Positions 11,652-21,460 of a DNA stretch of 64,000 bases are shown piece after piece (the first letter of the stretch is position 1; the number at the start of each line of letters is the position of its first letter). Position numbers and translations under genes: made by a program. Below the pieces are notes generated by a model. That model did not search any database, had not been told where the DNA came from, and saw only the letters and a program-made list of their open reading frames with translations. This stretch comes from Acorus gramineus (taxonomy: Eukaryota; Streptophyta; Magnoliopsida; Acorales; Acoraceae), in assembly GCA_030737835.1 (NCBI GenBank), contig CM060849.1, positions 3,844,001-3,908,000 of the forward strand, written 5' to 3'.

Positions 11652-12402
11652 GAGGGTGAGGGTGTGGTGGGTCGGCGATGTGGCGACCCACTGGGTTGTG
11701 TAGTCCCAATATCCTATGTCACCTATTGAGGGGTGAGGGTGAGGGTGTGGTGGGTCGGCGATGAAGTGACCCACTGGATTGTGGAGTTATGGCCACTTTG
11801 AGGCTTGAATAATAAATTGTGGTTAATATAAACTGTGATGCATGGGTTGTGCTGTTCACTTAGCGTGTGGCTCACCCCTCGCATATATTATTCTCCAGTG
11901 CTATATGAGTCGGAGCAAGAGGAGGAGCTCCCCGAGCGACCTCAGCAGTAGCAGTGCAGCGCTAACATTTCCGCGAGTGTTAGAGGCTATCAGCATCCCT
12001 TTTTGATTTGTATGTATTATATTCCGTGCTTGGGCACGCGTTTGTATTATATTGCGATGTCATTGGATATATTGGCTCTCACAGGACAGTTGATTATGTA
12101 TCGAGTCTGTAATATGTCTTTGAGTTACAGATTCAGTCTTTTAGCTTGCGCTATTTGTGTATATATCATGTCAGCCTCTTTGTTGTCTGGGTTGTCATTT
12201 TAGCTGTTGCGTGAGTATGTTATTGAACTCCTGTTTAGACTGCTGATATCATATATACACTTGCCGTGTCCCGGGGACGGCCGCCCTGGGGCGTGACAAC
12301 CAAAACTGAAAAAAATAAGAAATAACTTAATTTCAATTAAAATTTTCATTATATATTCAAAACAATATATAATGTTGAAAAATACAGAAATGTTACACAA
12401 CT

Positions 12403-12955
12403 AACCGCCCCTCCCTGCCAGCTAAACACCACTAGCCGCCCGTTGCCAGCTTCTCAAACACATTTATTTCCAAGTTTTCTAAACCAAATAGCCATGTATT
12501 GGTTCATTCCCAAGTCTTACTTGATCACACACAACTTTCTTGAGGTTTTACCACAATTACCAGTCAGGTTCCTGAAGTAAAAAAGGATCCATGTCTTCAC
12601 CTCTGTGTACGGCATATCCGTGTCTCAGAGCGGAGAACCCACAAACTCCCCACGAAGGCGATCAAATCTGCCCCAACTTTTCCTGTTTTTTTTTTTAAAG
12701 CAGGTGGCGATCACTACAACCCCTGAATCCTCTTGAAGACCTGTCGGCCGCCTCAGCCAAGAACAGAAAAACCAACCCATCACCCCTTCCGAGAGACGAT
12801 CCGACCGAGCCTGCCAAGGCGCAGTTCTTTGGATCCAAGCCTGGAAAGAACCCCCCCACACTCACAACCCCGGAGGACCAGAGAGGAGGAAGAGAGGGAG
12901 GAAGGCTTCCCCAAGCGCCCTTTCATTCCTCTTCCCCGAAATCCGATACCCACAC
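12403..12955 (+). mobile_element. Remnant of element B 3' LTR and leader
   Basis: Read in reverse it begins TGTGGGTATCGGATTTCGG at 12955 and follows the C-type LTR (15964-16330, 35451-35830) through the block TCTCCGCTCTGAGACACGGA up to GTGAAGACATGGATCC near 12590. It then jumps to sequence that in C lies downstream of the LTR (21040 onward, GGTAATTGTGGTAAAAC). The rest of the LTR is missing. It also carries a GGCGGCTAGTGG/GGCGGTTAGTTG hairpin remnant at about 12403-12445. Confidence 0.7.
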
Positions 12956-13013
12956 CATCGACGTGGACTGTCCAAGAAATTGGCCTGAAGTCAAAGACAG
13001 TGCAGACCTGCTG

Positions 13014-13490
13014 CTAGGCAGGTGTGAGGTCGGCGATGATGTCTGTGACCACCTGGACTTTAATTGCATTTTTAGGCTGATAATGGATATCAAAGGCTGA
13101 TATCTCTACCGCCCATTTCAACAATCTCCCCGCAACGTCTGCCTTTCGCAATACGACCTTGAGTGACGAGTCGGTGATGACGTGGATCGAATAGGCTTGA
13201 AAATAATGGCGTAATTTCCAGGCAGAAATGAGTAAGGCAAACGCAAGTTTCTCGATGTGGGAGTACCTGGTTTCTACCCCATTCAACGCTTTGCTGGCAT
13301 AGTAGACTGCTCGCTGCCCCCGTTCTACATCCTTCAATAGTGCAGAACTGATTGCATGCTCGGAAGTCGCGATGTAAAGGATTAGGATATCACCGGGAGA
13401 AGGGCATACCCGGAGTGGAAGCGTACTGAGGTATTTTTTAACTTCCTCAAATGCCTTTTGACATTCCTGCGTCCATTCGAACTTTTGTGC
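13014..13490 (-). pseudogene. Element A RNase H domain, degraded
   Basis: Encoded the RNase H that removes the RNA strand during reverse transcription. The frame from 13337 reads GQRAVYYASKALNGVETRYS, then IEKLAFALLISAWKLRHYF, then VITDSSLKVVLRKADVAGRL, the usual Ty3/gypsy RNase H order, ending near VVTDIIADL. Part of the N-terminal side between 13490 and 13337 is in other frames. Past a stop at 13014 the sequence resumes as WTVHVDG at about 12956-12975, the start of the second RNase H domain characteristic of Tat elements, where element B interrupts it. Confidence 0.8.
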
Positions 13491-13493
13491 TTT

Positions 13494-14299
13494 TCAAAGC
13501 AATAGGAAGAATGGTTGACACCGATCAGTGGCTCTTGAGATGAATCGGTTGAATGCGGCCAACCTACCAGTAAGCTTCTGCACCTCCTTCTTGTTCCGCG
13601 GAGGCTCCATCTCCATGATCGCTTTGATCTGATTGGGGTTAGCTTCGATTCCTCGCTGAGTCGTCAAATACCCCAAAAACTTGCCTGAGGTGACTCCGAA
13701 GGAACACTTTGTTGCATTTAATTTGAGGCGGTATTTGTGTAACACAGCGAAGACCTCTTCCAAGTGGGACAGATGGTCAGCTCTACGCTTGCTCTTGACC
13801 ATCATGTCATCAATAAAGACTTCTACAGTTCTCCCAATCTGGTGCTGAAAGATCATTGCGACCAACCTCTGATAGGTAGCCCCGGCATTTTTTAACCCGA
13901 ATGGCATTACTTTATAACAGTAAAACCGGTAAGGGTTATAAATGCGGTTTTTTCTTGGTCGGGCTCATACATCAGGATTTGGTGGTAGCCTAAATAAGCA
14001 TCCATAAAACTCATTAGTTTGTTACCCGATGAGGAGTCCACCTGCTGATCGATCTTTGGAAGTGGGAAGCTGTCCTTCGGGCACCCGTTGTTCAAGTCGG
14101 TGAAGTCTACCCAAACCCGCCACTTCTTTTTCTTCTTTGAGACCACCACAAAGTTGGCCAGCCGGTCGGGATGTCGCACTTCGTGGATGAACCCGGCGAC
14201 CAAGAGTCTATTTAACTCGTCTCGTACTGCTTCTGCATGTGCTGAGGCCATTCGCAGCTGCTTCTGCCAAACTGGGTGAATGGTGGGCGAAATGAACAA
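13494..14299 (-). pseudogene. Element A reverse transcriptase, frameshifted
   Basis: Reverse transcriptase of a Tat-clade Ty3/gypsy element. Visible landmarks in order: the N-terminal region with ELNRLLVAGFIHEVRHPD, the palm motif WRVWVDFTDLNNGCPKDSFP, then LMSFMDAYLGYHQI, MPFGLKNAGATYQRLV, the catalytic FIDDMMVKS (the Y/FxDD box), KCSFGVTSGKFLGYLTTQRG and NPNQIKAIMEMEPP. The frame is broken around 13907-13925 between the GFTVIK and MPFGLK segments, so no continuous polymerase can be made. The sequence pattern (DLNNGCPKDSFPLPKID, RGIEANP) is that of Retand/Tat rather than chromoviruses. Confidence 0.9.
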
Positions 14300-14309
14300 T
14301 CAGTGGTTT

Positions 14310-14787
14310 ACGACCTTGAGGTCGATCCCCGGCATGTCGTGAGGTTTCCAGGCGAAGACATCCTTGTTTTTGACAAGGAGGTCGAGTATCGCCTTTCTTT
14401 CCTCGGCTGACAGTAAACTCTCGACGAGAAAGAATTTCTCGGGGTCAATAGGGCCTATGGGGACCTGCTCTAGGTCTTTCAGAACCTCGTCTTCAGGACC
14501 GGGTCGGCTCTTGTCCGACTTGACTCGGTCCTGAAGTAATTGCTACCTCTTAGGATGGATCTCTCCCTCCTCGAGTAGTTCCTCGGGCAGGGTTGATTTC
14601 TCCGCTAGTGCTGCCATTTAGCATTGTCTCGCGGCTACTTGATCCCCTCTAATCTCCATTATCCCTTCAGCCGTGGGGAAACGAAGACGCTGATGATAAG
14701 TGGAGGGGATCGCCTTCATCGTCGCCAACCATGTGCACCCAATGATCGCATTGTATGGTGACGGGAGGTCCATGATGGTGAACTCTG
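14310..14787 (-). pseudogene. Element A protease-RT linker, broken
   Basis: Minus-strand sequence continuing from the protease: SMTEFTIMDLPSPYNAIIG with RLRFPTAEGIMEIRGDQ, then an acidic linker with LVESLLSAEERKAILDLL and DVFAWKPHDMPGIDLKV, as in Tat polyproteins. Stops interrupt it near 14616, 14547 and 14302. Confidence 0.7.
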
Positions 14788-15351
14788 TCATGGACGTCTT
14801 ATTTCCTGCTTAGACTGGCAAGGTGATCCGTCCAACTGGGACGACTCACGCACCATTGAAAGCGACCAGAGGATCCTTAGTCGGGTGAGGTCAGCCGCTT
14901 TCAAACCCATCCAAAGGAAGGGTTGCAAGAAAAGGATGTCGGCTGAGCTCCCTGTGTCGACAAGGATCCTCTTTATGTCAAAATTAGAGATGCATAGGGT
15001 AATAACCAGCGCATCGGAATGTGGGGCGAGGACTCCCTCCAGGTCAACGTCAGGGAAGGTGATGATTCCCTCGTCAACATTCTTTGCTATCTTTGTGACC
15101 AACTTCGGCTCCTGGTCGATCTACATCATTTCAAAGGAGATTTGCATCTTCTTCGAATCTCGTCGGACGCTCTTCAGCTTGGTGAAATGCGGTTCACCTC
15201 TGAAGATTACTTCGATGACCCCGGCCGAAGTGTTGGGGTCAACATTTGTAACATGTTGCTCCTCTACAGCTTGGGTCTTCTCGGAGGGTGCATTTCCTTC
15301 AAGCGCCCCTTCTGGACTTGTTCTTCCAGGAATCCTCAGAGAATGCGGCAC
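14788..15351 (-). pseudogene. Element A aspartic protease region
   Basis: A retroviral-type aspartic protease matures Gag-Pol. The active-site motif ILVDTGSSADILFLQPF is at about 14930-14980 on the minus strand, preceded by PHSDALVITLCISNFDIKRI, the standard start of Tat proteases. A frame break near 15100-15120 separates it from the upstream HFTKLKSVRRDSKK segment. The second half (flap and Ile-Gly-x-x-Trp loop) continues in the linker region. Confidence 0.8.
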
Positions 15352-15963
15352 TGATCGGTCGTGTGCCCCATGCTTTTGTGATAGTCGCAGCGGAGAGACT
15401 GGTCCCGTTTTGACTCATTACTCTTCATTGGCTTAGGCCACCTGAACCATTGCTGACCCTGAATTTTGAGCAGAATTTGAGATGGTGGGATTTTAAAGAA
15501 TGTCCCCCATCCCTCTCGCACCTCATTCATTGAGGCGCCCTGCTTCTAGTCCTTGTTGCCCCGTCGGTTCCTCTGATGGGATTCCGCCAAGGGTTTAGTT
15601 GCCGTTGCGGGAGTGGTGGCCGTCGAGGAAGAGCGGGATGCCGCCACCACTTGCTTGAGGAGCTTAGACTCCTCTTCCATATTTGCGTACTTTTTAGCAC
15701 GCCCCATTAGATCACGCAAATCGGAAGGAATGCACTTGATGAGCGATTCCTTCAGGCTATTGCCAGCTAGAAGTCCGTTGCGAAAGACCATGACTGCAGC
15801 ATCCTCATGGCAGTCTTCTACTTTGAACTTCAGGATACGGAATCGATTCTCCCTGTTGCATCTGGATCTTCATGAGATCTCCAAGGTCTTTCTTTCTTCG
15901 CCTACTGCAGATGAAGTGTTCCGCAAACATCGTGCTGAGCTCTTTGAAAGTTTGGGTCATCGC
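15336..15963 (-). pseudogene. Element A gag, C-terminal half with zinc knuckle
   Basis: Continues the capsid-type Gag after element C: FKELSTMFAEHFICSRRRKK at about 15945-15890, then after a frame change KVEDCHEDAAVMVFRNGLLA, SLIKCIPSDLRDLMGRAKKY and a basic linker. A zinc-knuckle-like CDYHKSMGHTTDQCRIL lies at about 15340-15385; the CxxHxxxGHxxxxC spacing is the Tat version. Stops near 15545 and frame changes near 15830 make it non-functional. Confidence 0.85.
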
Positions 15964-16605
15964 TATCGGTATCGGATTTCAAGAAAAGGAAGAAAGGGGC
16001 CCTCTCTTCCTTCCTCCTCTGCTCCTCCGGTGGTTGTGCGTGTGTGGGGGTTCTTTGGAGGCTCGGATCCGGGGGGCTGTGCCTTGGCAGGCTCGATCGG
16101 ATCGTCTCTCGGAAGGGGTGGTGGGTTGGTTGTTCATTCCTGGCTGAGGCGACCGATGGGTCCTCGGAGGATTCGGGGGTGGTTGTGATCGCCACCTGCT
16201 TTTCTCAAAAAGCAAGAAAAGTTGAGGGTGGATTTGATCGCTTTCGTGGGGAGTTTGTGGGGTCTCCGCTCTGAGACACGGATATGCCGTACACAGAGGT
16301 GAAGACAGGGATCCTCTTCTGCTTTGGGAACTTGACTAGAGGAGAATTGGGACTGAGGTGGGCTAAGAAAGGGCCGGCTAGTTGGATTCAGCCGCCTGGT
16401 GAGGGGCGGCTAGTTGTGAGTAGCCGCCTGGTGTTTGGTTCAATTTGGGCAGAACCTGGATAAGGTTTGGATTTGGTGTTGGCAGAGGTTAAGCTAGGTT
16501 TAACCTGGGTTTTGGAGAGTGGATTTGGCGAGTGATTTGGTGTAGGAAATGGGTTTCTCTCTCACTTTCTCTCTCAAGGTTTCTAAAATGGTCGTGTGGG
16601 GGGGT

Positions 16606-19600
16606 TGTCACGCCCCAGAGCGGCCGTCCCCGAGACGTGGCAATAATGAAATATCAGCTATCAATACCTGAGGTCAATAAAGACTCCAACAACAACACAC
16701 AAGGTGGCAAAGCAAGGATAATGATAACTGACTGAAAAGCGGAAGCATAATATATAAACAATGTCTGTAAACCAAAAACATTATTACAAACTCGAATACA
16801 CAATCAATGTCCTGTGAGAGCCAAGTCTAGACCAAATAAAATACAACCTGTGCCACATACACGATTTACAATACATAAAAATGTCTCTAGGACTGCTAAC
16901 AGCCTCGCACTCACCACCCGCCGGAAGAACGCTCCACGCCCATAAGACCACGCCACAGGGAAGCTCCAGCTCCACGCCCAACACTGCCCCTGAAAAGAAA
17001 CAGTATGCGAGGGGTGAGCTACAAGCTCAGTGAGTGGCTGGAAACCAATCACCATTACAACAGTTCAATGCTAACACAATTTCCTTTCAAGGAAAAACAT
17101 GGGTAGAAACCCAATGGATAACAAGGTCACGCGGCGGCGCGACCAACCTCACCCTCACCCTCACTCCCAGAGGAAGACTCTTGGGACTTTTGGGGAGAGA
17201 CCATACCGTTGGTCGAAGAGACGCGGAATTACTGGTCCACACAACACTACTGGATCACCAACCTCACCCTCACCCTCACTCCTGGAGGGAGGCTCTTGGG
17301 TCCCTTGGGGAGAGACCATACCGTTGGTCGACGAGACCCGGAATTACGGGTCTACACAACACTATTAGATCATCTACATCGAGATAACTGCCCAACGATG
17401 TCTTTGAACATCGATATGCAACTAGACCCAACAACTATGGGAACGGACGAACCATGAATGGGTCACGCGGCGACGTGTCTTCACCTCATCCTCACCCTCA
17501 CCCTTTACAGGTGACGTAGGACTTTTGGAGAGATTAGACTCCTCTACACCCTTGGTCCACCGGTAGCCCTTTCCCCGGGTAGTCACTACCTGGTATACTC
17601 CCACGATCAGTACACTTCCAAACGCCTTGGTGGTACCTATGGATGGGAGCCCTCTGTCAGGACAGCTTTTCCAACGTCGGGAAGTTCCTACATCGGATCC
17701 AACGAAGGGGAGAACGATTCCATGCTCGCAATATCATTCGTTAGCCCTCTCCCGGGTAGCCTCTACCTGGTATACCCCCACGATCAGTACATCTTGCCGC
17801 ATGCATCGATAGTACCTACAAGTGGGGGCCCTTTGTCAGGACAGCTACAACCTGGGCCGCTTCAACACGGACGACATTGGGAGGAAACACTCCATGTTCG
17901 CAAAGCGAACCCAATGGAAAAACAACTACTCTCGATAATCACATATCGATGATAGCGAACACTATTGTACTCCCACACAGTTGCGTCGCTCGGACACAAG
18001 GGGGGTTGCCTCTGCTCTCACGCAGAAATAATCCCAAGGCACATAACCCAACAGGCGGTTCATATACACGCCTAGCACGGGTAGGCCTAGCTTAATGCCC
18101 CAACTACCGGCTTAACAAAACCGATAAGATAATGAATTCTCCTGAATTCCAAACGAGTGCATCCTTCAGATGCACGGGGCGATTACATCGCTAGCGCTCT
18201 AACTAATAAGGTACAACCCGACAGCGGGTCATACCCACGCCTATTTCAGATAGGCCTATCAATTTTTAACATGCGCATATAAATATATCCAGGAGAATTA
18301 TATCTAGCTATGTGCATGAACCATATGCACAACAGGTCATCATCTCATGAAGCTGGTCATAGCTTTGCCCCATTAGCATGGGCGCAACAACTACACCACG
18401 CCCTCGAGTCTTATTGCAAGGGAATATTAGGCAGGTGCCCGTTATTAACCCAGACTTAATCATGCTGGATATTCTAATTAATATGGTGGGAGTAGTATTA
18501 CAATACTACCTAAGGCATGTCATATTCTATACATCCATACACACTACAGAAATACATGCCCATACTAGAGGGGCGCATGCAACACAATCATTCATACATG
18601 GATACAATACATGCAATATAAGCCTAGCATGCAAGATATCTAACATATTATAGTTTAAGCATGGCCATACTACTTATCTACACAAGTAGTATAGCTAGGG
18701 GGGCCCATCGATGCGCGACATGCGACTACGCTCATCGAGCGAATTCCGAGGGGGGGGATTGGATCAAACCACTCACCGCAACCCGGGACCTCGCGCATCC
18801 CATTCGACGAGATCTGCAAGGTAAGGGCATCAAATTTGGTGAGTAACATCATATTATAACACTTAGAAATTAACAGAAATACCAAAGACTTCGACATGCA
18901 CGCATATGGGCTTGCACGCATGCGAGCACGCGCGTACGCACGCATGCCCGAGTGCCCCAGCACCTACCCGAACCCCTGGGCAGCCCCGCGCATGCCCCAG
19001 CACGCGCACGCACGCGCACGCGCGTGCGCGCGCATTGGCACCCAGACGCACTGCCCCGCGCGCGCACGCACACTCGCGCGCGCGCGCCCAGCACTCCCCA
19101 ACCCTCCCCCCCTTGCCCCCACATGCACCCAACTCAAAACACCTCATATGCATGCCCTCCCAAACACCCTAACATGAATAAAAACCAATAAAGAAGAGGA
19201 AAAACTCACCAAAAGAGAGGGGGAGGGAAGGGGGAGATGTAGGGGCTCGCAAGCGCACCCTTGACCACCTCGACCGCCACCACCTCTACCACCACCTCCA
19301 TCTATGCTTCTCTTCTTCATGGCTGAACCAAAGGGGAGGGGAAAGAAAATAAGGGGATCCACCATGGGAGGAGGAGAGGGAGGAGAAACAATCAACAATA
19401 CGATGCATGCACACACTCACCTAGTCTTGCACTTGCATTTCCTCTTCTTGCTCCATCTTCTTCTCCTTGGCATTAACACAAACATGTGGGGGGGATGTGT
19501 GAAAGAGAGAAAGAGAGCCAAAGAGAGGTAGACGTAGGGAGTGGGAGAGAGAGAGATATTTTCCTCACTTGGGGGGGGGGGGTGAGTAATGGAAAAATGT

Positions 19601-20000
19601 GGGGGTGAACCTAACCTAACCTCACCCACTAACACTTTAAATAACCAAATGGTTGCTTCACCACTAAGCAAAGGGGGGTAAGGTTACCCAAGGTCATCAC
19701 ATTCACCAAAATATCTCACACTATTCGACTAATCAAACCAGGAACTCTCAAAACCCGGATAAGTTCATAACTACATATTTTTCAAAACGTTATCGGAATT
19801 CGATGAAATTTTTATGGGTAGTACTAAACGGTACCAGGACTCATAATATGCAGTTAGATTTTCAATCAGAGTACTCCAACTCCCGCAGGTGGCTAAAAGC
19901 CAAAAATTTAGCGACTCCGATCAAAAAATTAAAAGGCCCTGAATGACCCAGATGTGACAAAGGCTTAACCGAAATAGCTCCAAATGACATAGGCATAACA
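16606..20000 (-). mobile_element. Family 1 solo-type LTR, copy 4 (divergent subfamily)
   Basis: Starts TGTCACGCCCCAG at 16606 and ends GACATAGGCATAACA at 20000, 3,395 bp, with perfect target duplication GGGGT (16601-16605 and 20001-20005). Own-strand features: TATA-like TTATTTAAAG near 19630-19640, donor-like GGTGAGTT (exon end 19210), CpG-dense stretch 18900-19090, a 37-nt exon-like block 18777-18813, and a 110-bp tandem duplication at about 17140-17365 containing CCTCACCCTCACCCTCACTC. The acidic mini-frame seen in other copies is not preserved. Confidence 0.92.
17140..17365. repeat. About 110-bp direct tandem duplication in family 1 copy 4
   Basis: Two adjacent units each run from CCTCACCCTCACCCTCACTC through GGGGAGAGACCATACCGTTG to CACAACACTA. 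A third, diverged C-rich segment follows near 17485-17515. Confidence 0.85.
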
Positions 20001-20083
20001 GGGGTATAGGCTTGATGATTGGGAATGTGGGTTGTTGTGTGTTATTGATGGTTATTGCCTATGAATAAATGCCTAGAGACCCC

Positions 20084-20093
20084 CTATTTATAG
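20084..20093 (-). promoter_or_regulatory. TATA box of element C 3' LTR
   Basis: Own-strand sequence CTATAAATAG followed by GGGG. The same box is at 36114-36123 (TTATAAATAG) and 53470-53479 (CTATAAATAG) in the other two C-type LTRs, each about 110-150 bp downstream (own strand) of GGGCGGCTA hairpins. Position between the LTR start and the middle is as expected for the end of U3. Confidence 0.7.
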
Positions 20094-20200
20094 TAAAAGG
20101 GGTGTAGGGGAGTGTTCACTAGACAATAGATCAAAATGGATAATAAGGTGCTTGATTTGACCTTCCATTAGATCTTTGTTCTCTGACAGTGTCCATGTGA

Positions 20201-20228
20201 GGGGCGGCTACTCTCAGGTAGCCGCCCC
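20201..20228. repeat. Perfect 11-bp-stem hairpin GGGGCGGCTAC...GTAGCCGCCCC
   Basis: Stem 20201-20211 with 20218-20228, 6-nt loop TCTCAG. A second hairpin with a 10-bp stem (20418-20427 and 20434-20443) lies upstream on the LTR's own strand. Both are in U3, before the TATA box. Confidence 0.9.
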
Positions 20229-20599
20229 CATCATAACCTGCCAAACGTCCCATCTCTGACAAGCGGTGGCTTGGGTCGGTTACCAAGGTTGAATCGGCAG
20301 AGATGGAGCGGCTAAAAGGGACAATCCGCCACAATCATGCTTGCTTTATGTCCCATCTAGGAAAGCGGTTTGGGGTCGATTTGGGGGGAGACTAGTTGGA
20401 ACTAACCACCCGGGATTGGGCGGCTACCTATAAGTAGCCGCCCCTGTCCAGGCTCTTAGATTTTTCTAAGTGTTGGACTTAGGGTTACCGGTTTTGGTTT
20501 CTAAGGGAGTTTTCTATTTAGATGTCCAAATGTGGTTGTTTCCAATATTACTTGAAGTAAATTTCTTTTCTTTGGACGGTCAAAATTAGGGTATCTACA

Positions 20600-21460
20600 A
20601 TTGTCCCTCATCGGACGAAGCCTTTGTGTGAAACAGAAAGACTTCGATCGATGATAAGGAAAGAGACCCTTATTTTGGACAGCCCAACCTTCAAGAAGTT
20701 TAGGACACATGACCAAATACCATTCAGGGAGGTAAGTTAGGTCATCAGAGGCTGGGTTTTGACTGATGGTTATCTAAAGACTGATCCAGGTGGGAAGCTA
20801 GTAAAAGTAAGGAAGCGAGTGATCCAACTCTCGGACGGGGTTCTTAGCCATCGTGCACGGAGCAGCCCAGCGTCAGTTTCCTTGTGCCTACCGTACCCGT
20901 GTTTGGGTAGCTCAGCAAATCAAGGGGATATCACAGACAGAGAGTAAAATAAAGTGTGTTTGATTTGGTGAATTGGATCATTTCAAAGACAAAGATTCTG
21001 AAAAAGAACCAGAACTAAAGAAATTTGAGCTGAATGGTACTGGTAATTGTGGTAAAACTTCAAAAAAGTTGTGTTTGATCAAATAAAACTTGGAAATAAA
21101 CCAATACATGGCTGTTTGTTTTTAGAAAACTTGGAAATAAGTGTGTTTGAGAAGCTGGCAGGGGGCGGCTAGTGGTGTTTAGCCGACAGGGAGGGGCGGC
21201 TAATTGTATTTAGCCATCGGGCAGTTGGCGGTTATTCACGAGTAGCTGTCGGCCGACTGGGTCCCATATATCCGAAATGGGCCCTCTCTCTCCCTCACAT
21301 TTTCAAAAATGGTTCTTCTCCCTCCAACACTTCTTTTTCTTCATTTCAAACCGAAAAAATATGATTTCCCAGGTTTTGATTCACCCTAGATCACTCCTTT
21401 CTTCTTGATTTTGAAGCCCCAGTTTCCTTTGGGGTTTTCTTTTTCGTGAAATCGGAGGAG
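20600..21460. other. Element C leader between 3' LTR and antisense ORF
   Basis: No gene seen. On the plus strand it contains a splice-donor-like AGGTAAGTTAG near 20730 and three to four GGGCGGCTA-type hairpin units at 21160-21260, followed by a TATA-like CCATATATCC at about 21266 and a pyrimidine-rich leader. This layout is what a promoter for the plus-strand ORF at 21461 would look like; it is inference only. Confidence 0.4.

Larger units (their letters stand above)
5996..12298 (+). mobile_element. Family 1 solo-type LTR, copy 2, split by copy 3
   Basis: Starts TGTTGTGTCTGTGTCATTTG at 5996 and ends GGGGCGTGACA at 12298, with perfect target duplication ACCAA (5991-5995 and 12299-12303). Without copy 3 (8531-11651) it is about 3.18 kb. 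It belongs to the same subfamily as copy 4 (16606-20000), which starts TGTTATGCCTATGTCATTTG on its own strand. It contains a (CT)n microsatellite at 6481-6510, a donor-like CAAGGTGAGC at 6811-6820, a CpG-dense stretch, the 36-nt block (7504-7539), the G-rich array (8290-8530, resuming at 11652), and an acceptor-like TTCTCCAG at 11891-11898 followed by a short acidic frame ending at 11951. Confidence 0.9.
3731..12397 (-). mobile_element. Family 2 solo-type LTR, copy 1, split by nested insertions
   Basis: On the plus strand it starts TGTAACGCCCCCG at 3731 and ends AATGTTACA at 12397, flanked by a perfect 5-bp duplication CAACT (3726-3730 and 12398-12402). Removing the nested unit at 5996-12298 and one ACCAA leaves about 2.36 kb, close to the 2,456 bp of the other copy at 50877-53332 in the opposite orientation. 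A TATA-like GTTATATAAAAG lies at about 5651-5662 and is matched at 51299-51309 in the other copy. No internal coding region is present, so it is read as a solo LTR. The GGGGGCGTTACA end is typical of Del/Tekay-like plant LTRs; the assignment is tentative. Confidence 0.85.
1..12955 (+). mobile_element. Element B: Ogre-like Tat element, 3' part
   Basis: The host sequence visible at 2804-3730 and 12403-12955 matches, in inverted order, parts of element C (15964-16330 and 21040-21860). It ends at 12955 with GATACCCACA, matching the GATACCGACA end of C's LTRs when C is read on its own strand. It is inserted in element A's pol within a WTVHVDG motif (start of the second RNase H domain typical of Tat elements); the right flank is CATCG and the left side is outside the window. 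It carries nested LTRs at 1-2803 and 3731-12397. Compared with C it has lost about 1.3 kb that includes most of its LTR U3 and the adjoining leader. Confidence 0.65.
15964..20599 (-). mobile_element. Element C 3' LTR, split by family 1 copy 4
   Basis: Plus-strand reading runs from TATCGGTATCGGATTTC at 15964 (a mutated TGTCGG) to GGGTATCTACA at 20599. On its own strand it starts TGTAGATACCCTAATTTTGACC, a common plant LTR start. Net length is about 1,236 bp against 1,209 bp for the partner. The partner at 36010-36040 is the uninterrupted version of the site where copy 4 landed, confirming the insertion. A TATA box and hairpins are listed separately. It holds two hairpin units in U5 (16371-16433) that the partner lacks near 35866. 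Confidence 0.85.

Noticed and set aside
8526-11656. A 5-bp target duplication for family 1 copy 3
   Set aside because: GTGAG and GAGGG do not match; the target is a GGGTGA repeat so the site cannot be read with certainty.
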